Counted from the first letter of the stretch, positions 53,628 through 63,074 are shown. The stretch: DNA of 64,000 nucleotides from Variovorax sp. (GCA_017744285.1 JAGIBP010000003.1:62001-126000), one strand, 5' to 3'. Program-made: numbers and translations. The notes: generated from the sequence alone by a model not told the origin.

Positions 53628-53993
53628 TCAGCGGGCCGGCGCGAGTTGAAGGAAGTCGTCCGTCGCCGGCAGGAGCTTCAGCGCATCGACAGACGCGGAC
53701 GCCCGGCTGCTGCACAGGAAGCGCAGCTGGCAGTCGCCGATGAGGATCGTGTCGCCGTTGTTCAGCTCCTGCGCCCGAACGCGCTCCTGGTTCACATACG
53801 TGCCGTTGCGGCTGCCCATGTCGGTGATCAGGTAGCGCTGGCCGGTCCACTGGATGACCGCGTGGTAGCGGCTCACCCGATCGCTGTCGAGGCACACGTT
53901 GTTGGAATGAGAACGTCCGATGGTGGTGATGGGCGCCCCGAGGTTGACCTGCCGCGCGCTGTTGTTCCGGGCCAGGATGATCAGTCTTGCCAT
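53628..53993 (-). CDS. FHA-domain protein
   Basis: 121 residues, almost entirely one forkhead-associated domain: ITTIGRSHSNNVCLD, RVSRYHAVIQW and DMGSRNGTYVNQERV carry the phospho-threonine-binding residues (GR, S..H, NG). No kinase or other domain is attached. FHA modules read Ser/Thr phosphorylation. The facing GAF gene may belong to the same pathway. Confidence 0.9.
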   Translation of the reverse strand: MARLIILARNNSARQVNLGAPITTIGRSHSNNVCLDSDRVSRYHAVIQWTGQRYLITDMGSRNGTYVNQERVRAQELNNGDTILIGDCQLRFLCSSRASASVDALKLLPATDDFLQLAPAR

Positions 53994-54170
53994 GCCAGTT
54001 CCTGTAATTCGTTTGACTTGCTTTGGAGCTTAGGCCGGCAAGTCGTCATCGAAAGACAGAAACAGAAGGCTTAATCCCGCGCATTTCACGCGGCGACTGT
54101 CAGTCGTCGGTATTCCTTCACGAGATGGCGAATCGGATGCGTGCGCGCCGCGCCCCGCCGGGTCCGCCGC
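53994..54170. other. Gap between the FHA gene and the LysR gene
   Basis: 177 bp holding the FHA promoter (minus strand) and the 3' side of the LysR gene. It contains AAGTCGTCAT (54040-54049), also found once upstream of the GAF gene (52967-52976). No gene or strong terminator is seen. Confidence 0.4.
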
Positions 54171-55073
54171 TCAGCGCCCGGCCTTGGCCGCCCGGCTGAA
54201 GCGCATGTCGAAGAAATCGAGCAGGGCACGCAGTGCGGCGCTGTTGTGTCGGCGCTGGAGGTAGGCGGCCGAGAACCACATGTCGCTGCGTGCGTACGAC
54301 TGCAGCACCGGCACCAGTTCGCCCTGGTCGATATAGGGCTGCACCAGCATCTCGGGCAGGTAGATCACGCCGAACCCCATGGTCGCGACCTGGATGAGCG
54401 GCGCCGCCTCCGTCGCGTCCATGCGCGACTTCACGGCCACGTCGAAGGGTTCGCCGTCGACCTCGAAGCGCCACTGCGGATGCAGCCCCATGCGCGAGTG
54501 CGTCAGCGCCTCGTGCGCGGCGAGTTCGCGCGGATGGGTCGGCTTGCCATGCTTCTTCCAGTACGCCGGCGAAGCGCACACCACGAGGCTGCGGCGGGCC
54601 AGCTTGCGCACGATCAGGTTCTCGTCCTCCACGGGGCCGAAGTGCAGCGAGAGATCGATCCCCTCCTCGGCCATGTCGAGGTTGCGGTTGGTCAGGTGCA
54701 GGGTGATGCTCACGTCCGGGTAATGGCCCATGAACTCGCCGATCAGCCTCGGCAGATCGCCCTGCCCCGCGCCCAGCGGTGCCGAGATGCGCAGTCGCCC
54801 GGTCGGGCGGCTCGCGTGCTCCTGCACCTCGGCCTGCGTGTCCTCGAACATTTCCATCATCGGCTTGCTGCGCTCCAGCAGCAGCGAGCCGGCGTCGGTG
54901 AGGCTCACCGCGCGCGTGGAGCGGTTGAGCAGCCGCACGCCGAGCCGGGTTTCGAGCTCGGCGATGTACTTGCTGACCGTGGCCTTGGAGACGTCGAGCT
55001 TGCTCGCGGCTCGGGAAAAGCTTCCTTGGGAGGCGACTTCGCGGAACGTCTTGATCAGGTCGATGCTGTCCAT
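54171..55073 (-). CDS. LysR-family regulator overlapping fdsA
   Basis: 300 residues. The N-terminal winged helix is FREVASQGSFSRAASKLDVSKATVSKYIAELETRLGVRLLNRSTR; the effector domain follows (GRLRISAPLGAGQGDLPRLI). The motif LNRSTRAVSLTDAG places it in the common CrgA/AaeR-like group. ATG at 55073 lies inside the fdsA 3' end (19-nt overlap, same strand), so it is likely co-expressed with the formate dehydrogenase genes. Confidence 0.9.
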   Translation of the reverse strand: MDSIDLIKTFREVASQGSFSRAASKLDVSKATVSKYIAELETRLGVRLLNRSTRAVSLTDAGSLLLERSKPMMEMFEDTQAEVQEHASRPTGRLRISAPLGAGQGDLPRLIGEFMGHYPDVSITLHLTNRNLDMAEEGIDLSLHFGPVEDENLIVRKLARRSLVVCASPAYWKKHGKPTHPRELAAHEALTHSRMGLHPQWRFEVDGEPFDVAVKSRMDATEAAPLIQVATMGFGVIYLPEMLVQPYIDQGELVPVLQSYARSDMWFSAAYLQRRHNSAALRALLDFFDMRFSRAAKAGR

Positions 55074-57916
55074 GGCTGGAGCGCATTGTCGCCCGTCGCG
55101 CCGGTTCCGTAACCTGCCGCCGCCATCGGCACGCCGCCTCGCTCGATGCGGACCGCGCAGTACTTGAACTCGGGGATCTTGCCGAAGGGATCGAGCGCCG
55201 CGTTGGTCATCAGGTTGGCCGCCGCCTCGTAGTAGGCAAAGGGCACGAAGACCGCGCCGTGCGGCGTGCCGTCGTCGCGGCGCACGTGGATCGCGACTTC
55301 GCCGCGCCGCGACCGGATGGTGATCACGTCGCCGGCCTGCAGCCCCCTCGCCTCGAGGTCGGCCTGGTTCATCGACGCGGTCGCCATCGGCTCCAGCGCA
55401 TCGAGCACGCTCGCGCGGCGCGTCATGCTGCCGGTGTGCCAGTGCTCGAGCTGGCGGCCGGTGATGAGCACGAAGGGGTACTCCGCGTCGGGGCGCTCGG
55501 CGGCCGGGATGATGTCGGCCGGCACCAGCTTCACGCGGCCGTCGGCGGTGGGAAAGTTGTCGACGAAGACGATCGGCTGGCCCGGGTCGTCCTCGCTCAG
55601 GCACGGATAGGTCACGCTCGACTCGCGCTCCAGGCGCTCCCAGCGGATGCCGCTGATCGCCGCATGCATGGCCTGGCGCATTTCCTCGTACACCGCGGCG
55701 ACGCCGGATTCCGGGCCCTCGTAGCGCCAGGGCAAGCCCATGCCCCTGGCCATCTGCTGGATGATCCAGAGGTCGGGTTTCGCATCGCCGGGCGGATTCA
55801 GCGCCCGCTTGCCGAGCTGCACCATGCGGTCGGTGTTGCTCACGGTGCCGGCCTTCTCGGGCCAGGCGCTCGCGGGCAGCACCACGTCGGCGAGCCATGC
55901 GGTCTCGGTCATGAAGATGTCCTGCACCACGAGGTGTTCGAGGCTCGCCAGCGCATGGCGCGCGTGGTTCAGGTCGGGGTCGCTCATGGCCGGGTTCTCG
56001 CCCATGATGTACATGCCGCGCACCTTGTGCGGATCGTCGTCGGGCGCGAGCGCCTTGTGCATGATCTCGACCACCGTGTAGCCGGGGGTCTCGTCGAGCG
56101 GCACGCCCCAGAACTTCTCGAACCACGCATGCGCGCCGGCGTCGTCGACGCGCTGGTAGTTGGGAAACATCATCGGGATCAGCCCCGCGTCGCTCGCCCC
56201 CTGCACGTTGTTCTGGCCGCGCAGCGGATGCAGGCCGGAGCCGGGCTTGCCGATCTGGCCGGTGACGGTCACCAGCGCGATCAGGCAGCGCGCGTTGTCG
56301 GTGCCGTGCACGTGCTGGCTCACGCCCATGCCCCAGAGGATCATCGCGCCCCGGGCGGTCGCGAAGGCGCGCGCCACCTCGCGCAGCGTCTCGGCCGGGA
56401 TGCCGCAGATCGGCGCCATCGCCTCGGGGCTGTAGCCCTTCACGTTCTCGCGCAGCGCCTCGAAGTTGCTGGCGCGTTCGCGGATGAAGGCCTCGTCGAC
56501 CAGCCCCTCGTCGATCACCGCATGGATGAGCGCATTGAGCATCGCGACGTCGGTGTCGGGCTTGAACTGCAAGGTGCGCCACGCCTGCCGGCCGAGCTCG
56601 GTACGGCGCGGGTCGGCGAGCACGATCTTCGCGCCGCGCCTGGCCGCGTTCTTCATCCAGGTGGCGGCCACGGGATGGTTCGCGGTCGGGTTCGAGCCGA
56701 TCACGAAGATCAGCTCCGCGTGCTCCACGTCGTTGACGGGGTTGCTCACCGCGCCCGAGCCCACGCCTTCGAGCAGGGCCGCCACGCTCGACGCATGGCA
56801 CAGCCGCGTGCAGTGGTCGACGTTGTTGCTGCGAAAGCCGGTGCGCACCAGCTTCTGGAACAGGTAGGCCTCCTCGTTGCTGCCCTTGGCGGAGCCGAAG
56901 CCGGCCAGCGCCTTGTTGCCGTGCGTGTCGCGCAGATCCTTGAGCTTGCCGGCGGCGAGCGCGAGCGCCTCGTCCCAGCTCGCTTCGCGGAAGGCGTCGC
57001 TCCAGTCGCCGGGGCGCGGCGCATCATCGAAGGTCTTGGGCACCCCGGGCTTGCGGATGAGCGGCTTCGTGAGCCGCTGCGGATGGTGCGCGTAGTCGAA
57101 GCCGAAGCGCCCCTTCACGCACAGCCGGCCGTGGTTGGCCGGGCCGTCGCGGCCGTCGACGCTGACGATCCTCTCGTCTTTCACGTTGTAGGTGATCAGG
57201 CAGCCCACGCCGCAGAACGGGCACACCGAATCCACCTTGCGGTCGACCGACTGCGCGCCGATGTGGCTCTTGGGCATCAGCGCGCCGGTCGGGCAGGCCT
57301 GCACGCATTCGCCGCAGGCCACGCAGGTGCTGTCGCCCATCGGGTCGTCGAGGTCGAACACGATCTTCGAATCGTGCCCGCGCAGCGCATAGCCGATCAC
57401 GTCGTTGACCTGCTCCTCGCGGCAGGCGCGCACGCAGCGGTTGCACTGGATGCAGGCGTCGAGGTTCACCGCCATCGCCGGGTGCGAGACATCGGCCGCC
57501 GGCTGCTCGCGGCGCAGCGCCTTCAGTTCGGGGCGCACCGCGACGCCGAGCCTCGCGGCCCAGTCGCTGAGTTCGCCGTGCGGCCGCGCGGCGTCGTCGC
57601 CGATCCACTTGTAGCCTTGGTCGGGCATGTCGGACAGCAGCATCTCGACCACCATCTTCTGGCTCTTCACGGCGCGCTCGCTGCTCGTCTGCACCTCCAT
57701 GCCGGCCGCGACGGTGCGGCAGCAGCTCGGGGCGAGCGTGCGTTCGCCCTTCACCTCGACCACGCAGGCGCGGCAGTTGCCGTCGGGTCGAAGGCCGTCC
57801 TTGAAGCACAGGTGGGGAATGTCGACGCCGTGGCGCTCGGCGGCCTTCAGGATGGTCTCGCCCTCGAAGGCCTGCACCGACCTGCCGTCGAGCTGAAATG
57901 CGATGGGGCCGCTCAT
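55055..57916 (-). CDS. fdsA: NAD-dependent formate dehydrogenase alpha subunit FdsA
   Basis: 953 residues. The N-terminal [2Fe-2S] domain has HLCFKDGLRPDGNCRACVVEVKG and SCCRTV. Ferredoxin-type clusters follow (CIQCNRCVRACR, CVACGECVQACP), then the [4Fe-4S] site CPFCGVGCLITYNV. The bis-MGD molybdenum ligand is Cys in TRLCHASSVAAL. The enzyme oxidises formate in the cytoplasm and passes electrons to the flavin subunit. ATG at 57916 overlaps the fdsGB stop. Confidence 0.93.
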   Translation of the reverse strand: MSGPIAFQLDGRSVQAFEGETILKAAERHGVDIPHLCFKDGLRPDGNCRACVVEVKGERTLAPSCCRTVAAGMEVQTSSERAVKSQKMVVEMLLSDMPDQGYKWIGDDAARPHGELSDWAARLGVAVRPELKALRREQPAADVSHPAMAVNLDACIQCNRCVRACREEQVNDVIGYALRGHDSKIVFDLDDPMGDSTCVACGECVQACPTGALMPKSHIGAQSVDRKVDSVCPFCGVGCLITYNVKDERIVSVDGRDGPANHGRLCVKGRFGFDYAHHPQRLTKPLIRKPGVPKTFDDAPRPGDWSDAFREASWDEALALAAGKLKDLRDTHGNKALAGFGSAKGSNEEAYLFQKLVRTGFRSNNVDHCTRLCHASSVAALLEGVGSGAVSNPVNDVEHAELIFVIGSNPTANHPVAATWMKNAARRGAKIVLADPRRTELGRQAWRTLQFKPDTDVAMLNALIHAVIDEGLVDEAFIRERASNFEALRENVKGYSPEAMAPICGIPAETLREVARAFATARGAMILWGMGVSQHVHGTDNARCLIALVTVTGQIGKPGSGLHPLRGQNNVQGASDAGLIPMMFPNYQRVDDAGAHAWFEKFWGVPLDETPGYTVVEIMHKALAPDDDPHKVRGMYIMGENPAMSDPDLNHARHALASLEHLVVQDIFMTETAWLADVVLPASAWPEKAGTVSNTDRMVQLGKRALNPPGDAKPDLWIIQQMARGMGLPWRYEGPESGVAAVYEEMRQAMHAAISGIRWERLERESSVTYPCLSEDDPGQPIVFVDNFPTADGRVKLVPADIIPAAERPDAEYPFVLITGRQLEHWHTGSMTRRASVLDALEPMATASMNQADLEARGLQAGDVITIRSRRGEVAIHVRRDDGTPHGAVFVPFAYYEAAANLMTNAALDPFGKIPEFKYCAVRIERGGVPMAAAGYGTGATGDNALQPWTAST

Positions 57917-59742
57917 TGGACCTCCTGGGGGAAATACGCCTGGATGCAGCGGATCGGATTGGGTGCAGCCTGCCCCAATCCGCAGATGGACGCATCGCCC
58001 ATGACCTGCGCGAGGTCTTCGAGCGTCGCGCTGTCCCACACGGGCGCTTCCATGAGCGCCGCCGCCTTGGCGGTGCCGACGCGGCAGGGCGTGCACTGGC
58101 CGCAGCTCTCGTGCGCGAAGAAGCGCATCACATTGAGCGCCGCGTCGCGCGCCCGGTCCTGCTGGCTCAGCACCATCACCGCCGCCGAGCCGATGAAGCA
58201 GCCGTGCGGCTGCAGCGTGTCGAAGTCCAGCGGAATGTCGTTCATGCGCGCCGGCAGGATGCCGCCCGAGGCCCCGCCGGGCAGGTAGGCGTAGAGCGTG
58301 TGGCCCTCCAGCATGCCGCCGCAGTATTCGTCGATCAGTTCCTGCACCGTGATGCCGGCCGGCGCGAGCTTGACGCCCGGCGATTTCACGCGCCCGCTCA
58401 CGCTGAAGCTGCGCAGCCCCTGGCGGCCGTGGCGGCCGAAGCCGGCGAACCATTGCGGGCCCTTCTGCACGATGTCGCGCACCCAGTAGAGCGTCTCGAA
58501 GTTGTGCTCCAGCGTCGGCCGCCCGAAGAGCCCCACCTGCGCGATGTAGGGCGGACGCATGCGCGGCTCGCCGCGCTTGCCTTCGATGCTTTCGATCATC
58601 GCGGACTCCTCGCCGCAGATGTAGGCGCCGGCGCCGCGCCGCAGCTCGATGCGCGGCAACGGGCACGGCGGGTCGGCCTGCAGTTTCGCAAGCTCGGCAG
58701 CCAGCAGTTCGCGGGCGTCGTGGTATTCGTCGCGCAGGTACAGCCAGCAGGCGTCGACGCCCACGATGTGCGCGGCGATCAGCACGCCTTCGAGGAAGCG
58801 GTGCGGGTCGCGTTCGAGGTAGACGCGGTCCTTGAAGGTGCCGGGCTCGCCCTCGTCGATGTTGACCGCCATGAGCCGGGGCGCCGGCTGGTCGCGCACG
58901 ATGCGCCACTTGCGCCCGGTCGGGAAGCCCGCGCCACCCAGGCCGCGCAGCCCCGAGTTCTCCATGGCGCGGATCACGGTCTCGGCTTCCTTCTCGTTGC
59001 CCACCAGCGCGGCGGCGAGCTGGTAGCCGCCGTTGGCGCGGTAGGTGGCGTAGTCGGTTGCGGCCGGATGGACCTCGATGGCGTGCGGCGGCGGCGAGAC
59101 GCTGCGCTCGGCCACTTCCGAGGGCTCGAAGCGCGCGACCGGCCTCGCGGCGCCCGGCGGCTGCGCCCGCAGCGATTCGCCCGAAAGCACCGTCGCCAGC
59201 ACCCGCTCGGCCGTGGCCTGCGGTACCGCGCGCTGGTGCACCGCCACGGCGGGCGCCTGCTCGCAGCGGCCGATGCACGGCGCCGGGATGACGCGCACGT
59301 CGCCGCGCCCGGCCTGGCCGAGCAGCGCGGGCAGGCGCGCGAGCAGGTCCCCGGCGCCGGCCATCTCGCACGCGAGGCTCTCGCACACGCGCACCGTGAG
59401 GCCCGGCGCGGCGTCGTTGCCGCGGACCACCTCGAAGTGGTGATAGAAGGTCGCGACCTCGAACACCTCCGCCATCGGGATGTTCATGAGCTTCGCGAGC
59501 GCGACCAGGTGGTGGTCGTGCAGGCAGCCATGCGCGTCGTTGATCTTGTGGAGGTACTCGATCAGCAGCTCGCGCGGGTGGCCGTCGCCCGGCGCCGGGC
59601 CGATCAGTTCGCTCACTTGCTGCAGGGAGGAGGCCTCGGGCTGGCGCCCCTTGAGCTTGCTCTTGCGGCGGATGCGATCGCGCAGCTGCTCGGGCGTGGC
59701 GATGGGGACTTCCCTGATCTGTTCTGTGCCTGGGTACTGCAT
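57913..59742 (-). CDS. fdsB: Fused FdsG-FdsB (NuoE-NuoF-like) diaphorase subunit
   Basis: 609 residues. The first about 180 are NuoE-like (FdsG): EVATFYHHFEV and the [2Fe-2S] ligands in CESLACEMAG and APCIGRCEQAP. After a linker comes the NuoF-like part (FdsB): FMN/NAD-binding LRGLGGAGFPTGRKW, GAGAYICGEESAMIESIEGKRG and the [4Fe-4S] ligands ESCGQCTPCRVG plus ICGLG. In Cupriavidus these are two genes. It reduces NAD+ with formate electrons. ATG at 59742; an ATG at 59784 with AAGAAG upstream is an alternative adding 14 residues. Confidence 0.9.
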   Translation of the reverse strand: MQYPGTEQIREVPIATPEQLRDRIRRKSKLKGRQPEASSLQQVSELIGPAPGDGHPRELLIEYLHKINDAHGCLHDHHLVALAKLMNIPMAEVFEVATFYHHFEVVRGNDAAPGLTVRVCESLACEMAGAGDLLARLPALLGQAGRGDVRVIPAPCIGRCEQAPAVAVHQRAVPQATAERVLATVLSGESLRAQPPGAARPVARFEPSEVAERSVSPPPHAIEVHPAATDYATYRANGGYQLAAALVGNEKEAETVIRAMENSGLRGLGGAGFPTGRKWRIVRDQPAPRLMAVNIDEGEPGTFKDRVYLERDPHRFLEGVLIAAHIVGVDACWLYLRDEYHDARELLAAELAKLQADPPCPLPRIELRRGAGAYICGEESAMIESIEGKRGEPRMRPPYIAQVGLFGRPTLEHNFETLYWVRDIVQKGPQWFAGFGRHGRQGLRSFSVSGRVKSPGVKLAPAGITVQELIDEYCGGMLEGHTLYAYLPGGASGGILPARMNDIPLDFDTLQPHGCFIGSAAVMVLSQQDRARDAALNVMRFFAHESCGQCTPCRVGTAKAAALMEAPVWDSATLEDLAQVMGDASICGLGQAAPNPIRCIQAYFPQEVQ

Positions 59743-59855
59743 TTGCCTGGGCCTTCGGGCGCCTGTCTCGGGGCGCCGCCTCATGGTTCACTTCTTTCGC
59801 CTGAAGCCCGTCTCCAGACACGGCGAGTGTGGACGGCCCCGCGCCGGATCGTCAA

Positions 59856-59875
59856 ATTGGATCGCGAAATCCAGC
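59856..59875. promoter_or_regulatory. Putative LysR-type operator upstream of fdsGB
   Basis: TGGAT (59858-59862) and ATCCA (59869-59873) form a perfect dyad around CGCGAA, in the region TTGGATCGCGAAATCCAG. It lies about 115 nt before the fds start, in the gap after the upstream LysR gene, as expected for a formate-dehydrogenase activator site. Confidence 0.5.
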
Positions 59876-59915
59876 CATTCAGGAAAGAAATGGAGGCCGG
59901 CCCCCCGCCGCGCCT

Positions 59916-60860
59916 TCAGGCGCCGAGCGTCCCGCTGTGCCGCTCGACCTGTTCGCGCCACTGTGGCGTCTGCAGCAGGGCCAGCGCCGCCTCGAGCGCC
60001 CGCGAGGGCCGCACGCCCTGCTGGGTCATGAAGCCGATCGGCGTCTTCACGTCGGGGGACACCAGCGGCAGCGCCTCGAGCTCGCGGTGGTCGCGCACCG
60101 CCGCCACCATCGCGCCGGGCAGCACGCTGGAGACATCGCCCGCGACCACGCCGAGCACCAGCGTCAGGACCGAATTGGTCTCGATCGCGGGCGACACCTG
60201 CGCGCCCGCCGCGCGGAAGGCCTGTTCGACGATGAACCGGTTGTGCATGTCGGCCGTCAGCAGGCACAGCGGACGCGCGGCCGCCTCGGCCCAGGTGACG
60301 GGCTTGCCGATGCGCAGCGTGTCCTCGGCGCGCCGGCTCGCGCGCCGCAGAAGGTAGTAGTGCTCGATGCTCTGCGGCCAGGCGTCGAGCTTCACGCCGC
60401 GCAGGTGCATGCGCTCGGTGTAGCCCAGGGCCAGGTCGAGGGAGAGGCTTTCGAGGCCGGTTTCGAGCTCCTGCGAACTCATCGTGAGCACCGAGGGCAC
60501 GATGCCCGGATGCCGATGCTGCAGCAGCGCGGCGAAGCGCGCCAGCATCGGAATCGCCGTGGGCACCGCCGCCATGCGCAGGCGGCCGCAGGGATGGCTT
60601 TCCTGGCTGCGCAGCTCCTGCTGCAGCACCTCGCTCTCGCGCAACATGCGCTGAGCCGTGGCCAGCACGCGCTCGCCCTCGTGCGTGAGGCCGACATAGG
60701 CTCGACCGCGCCGCACGATCACCACGCCGTACTCGGCCTCCAGCGCGCGCAGTGCGTTCGACAGCGCCGGCTGGGTGATGTGGCAGGCCTCGGCGGCGCG
60801 TCCGAAGTGGCGGTGCTCGTCGAGCGCGACGAGGTACCGCATCGAGGCAAGCAGGTTCAT
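59916..60860 (-). CDS. LysR-family regulator, probable FdsR
   Basis: 314 residues, OxyR-like. The helix-turn-helix is LVALDEHRHFGRAAEACHITQPALSNALRALEAEYGVVIVRR; the effector domain follows with GRLRMAAVPTAIPML. Its place directly before the fds genes, with a LysR-type dyad between, suggests it controls formate dehydrogenase. It starts 16 nt after the apbC stop and may be cotranscribed with it. Confidence 0.88.
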   Translation of the reverse strand: MNLLASMRYLVALDEHRHFGRAAEACHITQPALSNALRALEAEYGVVIVRRGRAYVGLTHEGERVLATAQRMLRESEVLQQELRSQESHPCGRLRMAAVPTAIPMLARFAALLQHRHPGIVPSVLTMSSQELETGLESLSLDLALGYTERMHLRGVKLDAWPQSIEHYYLLRRASRRAEDTLRIGKPVTWAEAAARPLCLLTADMHNRFIVEQAFRAAGAQVSPAIETNSVLTLVLGVVAGDVSSVLPGAMVAAVRDHRELEALPLVSPDVKTPIGFMTQQGVRPSRALEAALALLQTPQWREQVERHSGTLGA

Positions 60861-60876
60861 GCGCGCAGCGGCTGCC

Positions 60877-61968
60877 TCAGGTGTTCTTGCTCACCGTGAT
60901 GGTCGGAAACTTGGCGGAGAAGTCCTTCGCCTTCTCGGCGATGCCCACCGCCACGCGGCGCGCGACCGCCTTGTAGATGCCGGCCACCTCGCCATCCGGG
61001 TCGGCCACCACCGTGGGCTTGCCGCTGTCGGCTTGCAGGCGGATGTTGATGTCCAGCGGCAGCGCGCCGAGGTACTCCATCTGGTATTGCTCGGCCATCT
61101 TCCTGCCGCCTTCGGCGCCGAAGATGTGCTCGACGTGGCCGCAGTTGGAGCACACGTGCACCGCCATGTTCTCGACGATGCCGAGGATCGGCACGCCGAC
61201 CTTCTCGAACATCTTGATGCCCTTCTTGGCGTCGAGCAGCGCGATGTCCTGCGGCGTGGTGACGATCACCGCGCCGGTCATCGGTACGCGCTGCGAGAGC
61301 GTGAGCTGGATATCGCCGGTGCCGGGCGGCATGTCGACGATCAGGTAGTCCAGGTCCTTCCAGTTGGTCTGCCGCAGGAGCTGTTCGAGCGCCTGCGTGG
61401 CCATCGGGCCGCGCCAGATCATGGCCTCGTCCTGGTCGACCAGGAAACCGATCGACATCACCTGCACGCCGTGGTTCTCGAGCGGCTCCATGGTCTTGCC
61501 GTCCTCGCTCTCGGGGCGGCGGTCGATGCCCAGCATCATCGGCTGGCTCGGGCCGTAGATGTCGGCATCGAGCAGGCCCACCTTCGCGCCCTCGGCCGCC
61601 AGGGCCAGCGCGAGGTTGGCCGCGGTGGTGCTCTTGCCCACGCCGCCCTTGCCCGACGCCACCGCGATGATGTTCTTCACGTTGGGCATGAGCTGCACGC
61701 CGCGCTGCACCGCGTGGCTGATCACCTTCGTGGCGACGTTGACCGAGACGTTCCCGACGCCCGGCACCGCCTTGGCCGCCGCCACCAGCGCCTTGCGGAT
61801 CTCGGGCACCTGGCTCTTGGCGGGGTAGCCGAGCTCGATGTCGAAGGCCACGTCTCCACCCTGGATCTGGACGTTCTTCAACGCCTTGGTACTGACGAAA
61901 TCCTTGCCGGTGTTGGGGTCCTGCACCGATCGGAGCGCGCTGGCGAGCGCCTCTTGTGTCACTGTCAT
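60877..61968 (-). CDS. apbC: Iron-sulfur carrier P-loop ATPase ApbC/Mrp
   Basis: 363 residues. An N-terminal MIP18/DUF59 domain (ALASALRSVQDPNTGKDFVS) precedes the deviant Walker A SGKGGVGKST (near residue 107) and GLLDADIYGPSQPMMLG. The cluster-binding pair is C-x2-C in HVCSNCGHVEHIFG. It carries and delivers [Fe-S] clusters. Next to a multi-cluster formate dehydrogenase this may serve its maturation, though the gene is general housekeeping. Confidence 0.93.
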   Translation of the reverse strand: MTVTQEALASALRSVQDPNTGKDFVSTKALKNVQIQGGDVAFDIELGYPAKSQVPEIRKALVAAAKAVPGVGNVSVNVATKVISHAVQRGVQLMPNVKNIIAVASGKGGVGKSTTAANLALALAAEGAKVGLLDADIYGPSQPMMLGIDRRPESEDGKTMEPLENHGVQVMSIGFLVDQDEAMIWRGPMATQALEQLLRQTNWKDLDYLIVDMPPGTGDIQLTLSQRVPMTGAVIVTTPQDIALLDAKKGIKMFEKVGVPILGIVENMAVHVCSNCGHVEHIFGAEGGRKMAEQYQMEYLGALPLDINIRLQADSGKPTVVADPDGEVAGIYKAVARRVAVGIAEKAKDFSAKFPTITVSKNT

Positions 61969-62099
61969 GGGGTCACTCCTGAATGCAGCGAGTCTAGAGC
62001 CTGTTCACCGTCCCCATCGGGCCAAAGATCATTTCCCCATTTGGAACCAACGATTCGTTCGTTCGCGAAAGGGGCGCCGCTCGGGACAATGAAGCCCTC

Positions 62100-63041
62100 A
62101 TGAATTTCCAACAGTTGCGCTCGGTGCGCGAGGCCGTGCGCTGCGGCTTCAACCTGACCGAAGTCGCTCATCAGCTTCACACCTCCCAGCCGGGCGTCAG
62201 CCGGCAGATCCGCGAACTCGAGGAAGAGCTGGGCATCGAGCTCTTCGTGCGCGCCGGCAAGCGGCTCACCGGGCTGACCGAGCCCGGCGACCATGTGCTG
62301 CCGATCATCGAGCGCATGCTGCTCGAAAGCGCCAACCTGAAGCTCGCCGGCCAGGAGTTCGTCGCGCGGCAGACCGGGTTGCTCTCGGTGGCCGCCACGC
62401 ACTCCCAGGCGCGCTACGCGCTGCCGGTGGCAGTGCAGGAATTCCGGGCGCAATTCCCGAACGTCAAGCTGCACCTGCACCAGGGCTCGCCCAAGCACAT
62501 CGCCCAGATGCTGCTCGACGGCGAGGTCGACGTCGGCATCGCGACCGAGGCACTGGGCGACTATCCGCAGCTCGTCGCGCTGCCCTGCTACCGCTGGACC
62601 CATTCGGTGGTGGTGCCGCCGGGGCATCCGCTGCTCCAGGAAACGCTCACGCTCGAGGCGCTCACGCGGTATCCGCTCATCACCTACGACACGGGCTTCA
62701 CGGGCCGCACGCGCATCGACAAGGCCTTCGAGGAGCAGGGACTCGCCCCCAACATCGTGCTCACCGCCATGGATGCGGACGTCATCAAGACCTATGCGCA
62801 GCTGGGCATGGGCGTGGGCATCGTCGCGGGCATCGCCTACGAGGCCGAGCGCGACACGCAGCTGCGCGCGCTCGACGCGGGCGAACTGTTCGGCATCCAC
62901 CTGACCAAGCTCGCGGTGCGGCGTGGTGGCTACCTGCGCGGCTACGTGCATGCCTTCATCGAATCGTTCGCGCCGACCTTGACGCGCGAGGTGGTGGAAC
63001 GGGCGCTGGCCGACGATTCCGCGGCGCTGTTCGAGTCCTGA
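62100..63041 (+). CDS. cysB: CysB-type LysR regulator
   Basis: 313 residues. The start MNFQQLRSVREAVRCGFNLTEVAHQLHTSQPGVSRQIRELEEELGIELFVR is diagnostic of the CysB/Cbl group, and VAATHSQARYALP and ITYDTGFTGRTRID are typical of its effector pocket. It controls sulfate assimilation genes in response to acetylserine. It is divergent from apbC across about 130 bp. Confidence 0.92.
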   Translation: MNFQQLRSVREAVRCGFNLTEVAHQLHTSQPGVSRQIRELEEELGIELFVRAGKRLTGLTEPGDHVLPIIERMLLESANLKLAGQEFVARQTGLLSVAATHSQARYALPVAVQEFRAQFPNVKLHLHQGSPKHIAQMLLDGEVDVGIATEALGDYPQLVALPCYRWTHSVVVPPGHPLLQETLTLEALTRYPLITYDTGFTGRTRIDKAFEEQGLAPNIVLTAMDADVIKTYAQLGMGVGIVAGIAYEAERDTQLRALDAGELFGIHLTKLAVRRGGYLRGYVHAFIESFAPTLTREVVERALADDSAALFES

Positions 63042-63074
63042 ACCGCCGGGACGGGGTACGCTTGCGCCCAGCGC

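Noticed and set aside
55259..58288. 1009-codon plus-strand open frame
   Set aside because: Antisense to fdsA; low-complexity His/Arg/Val/Ala product typical of GC-biased shadow.
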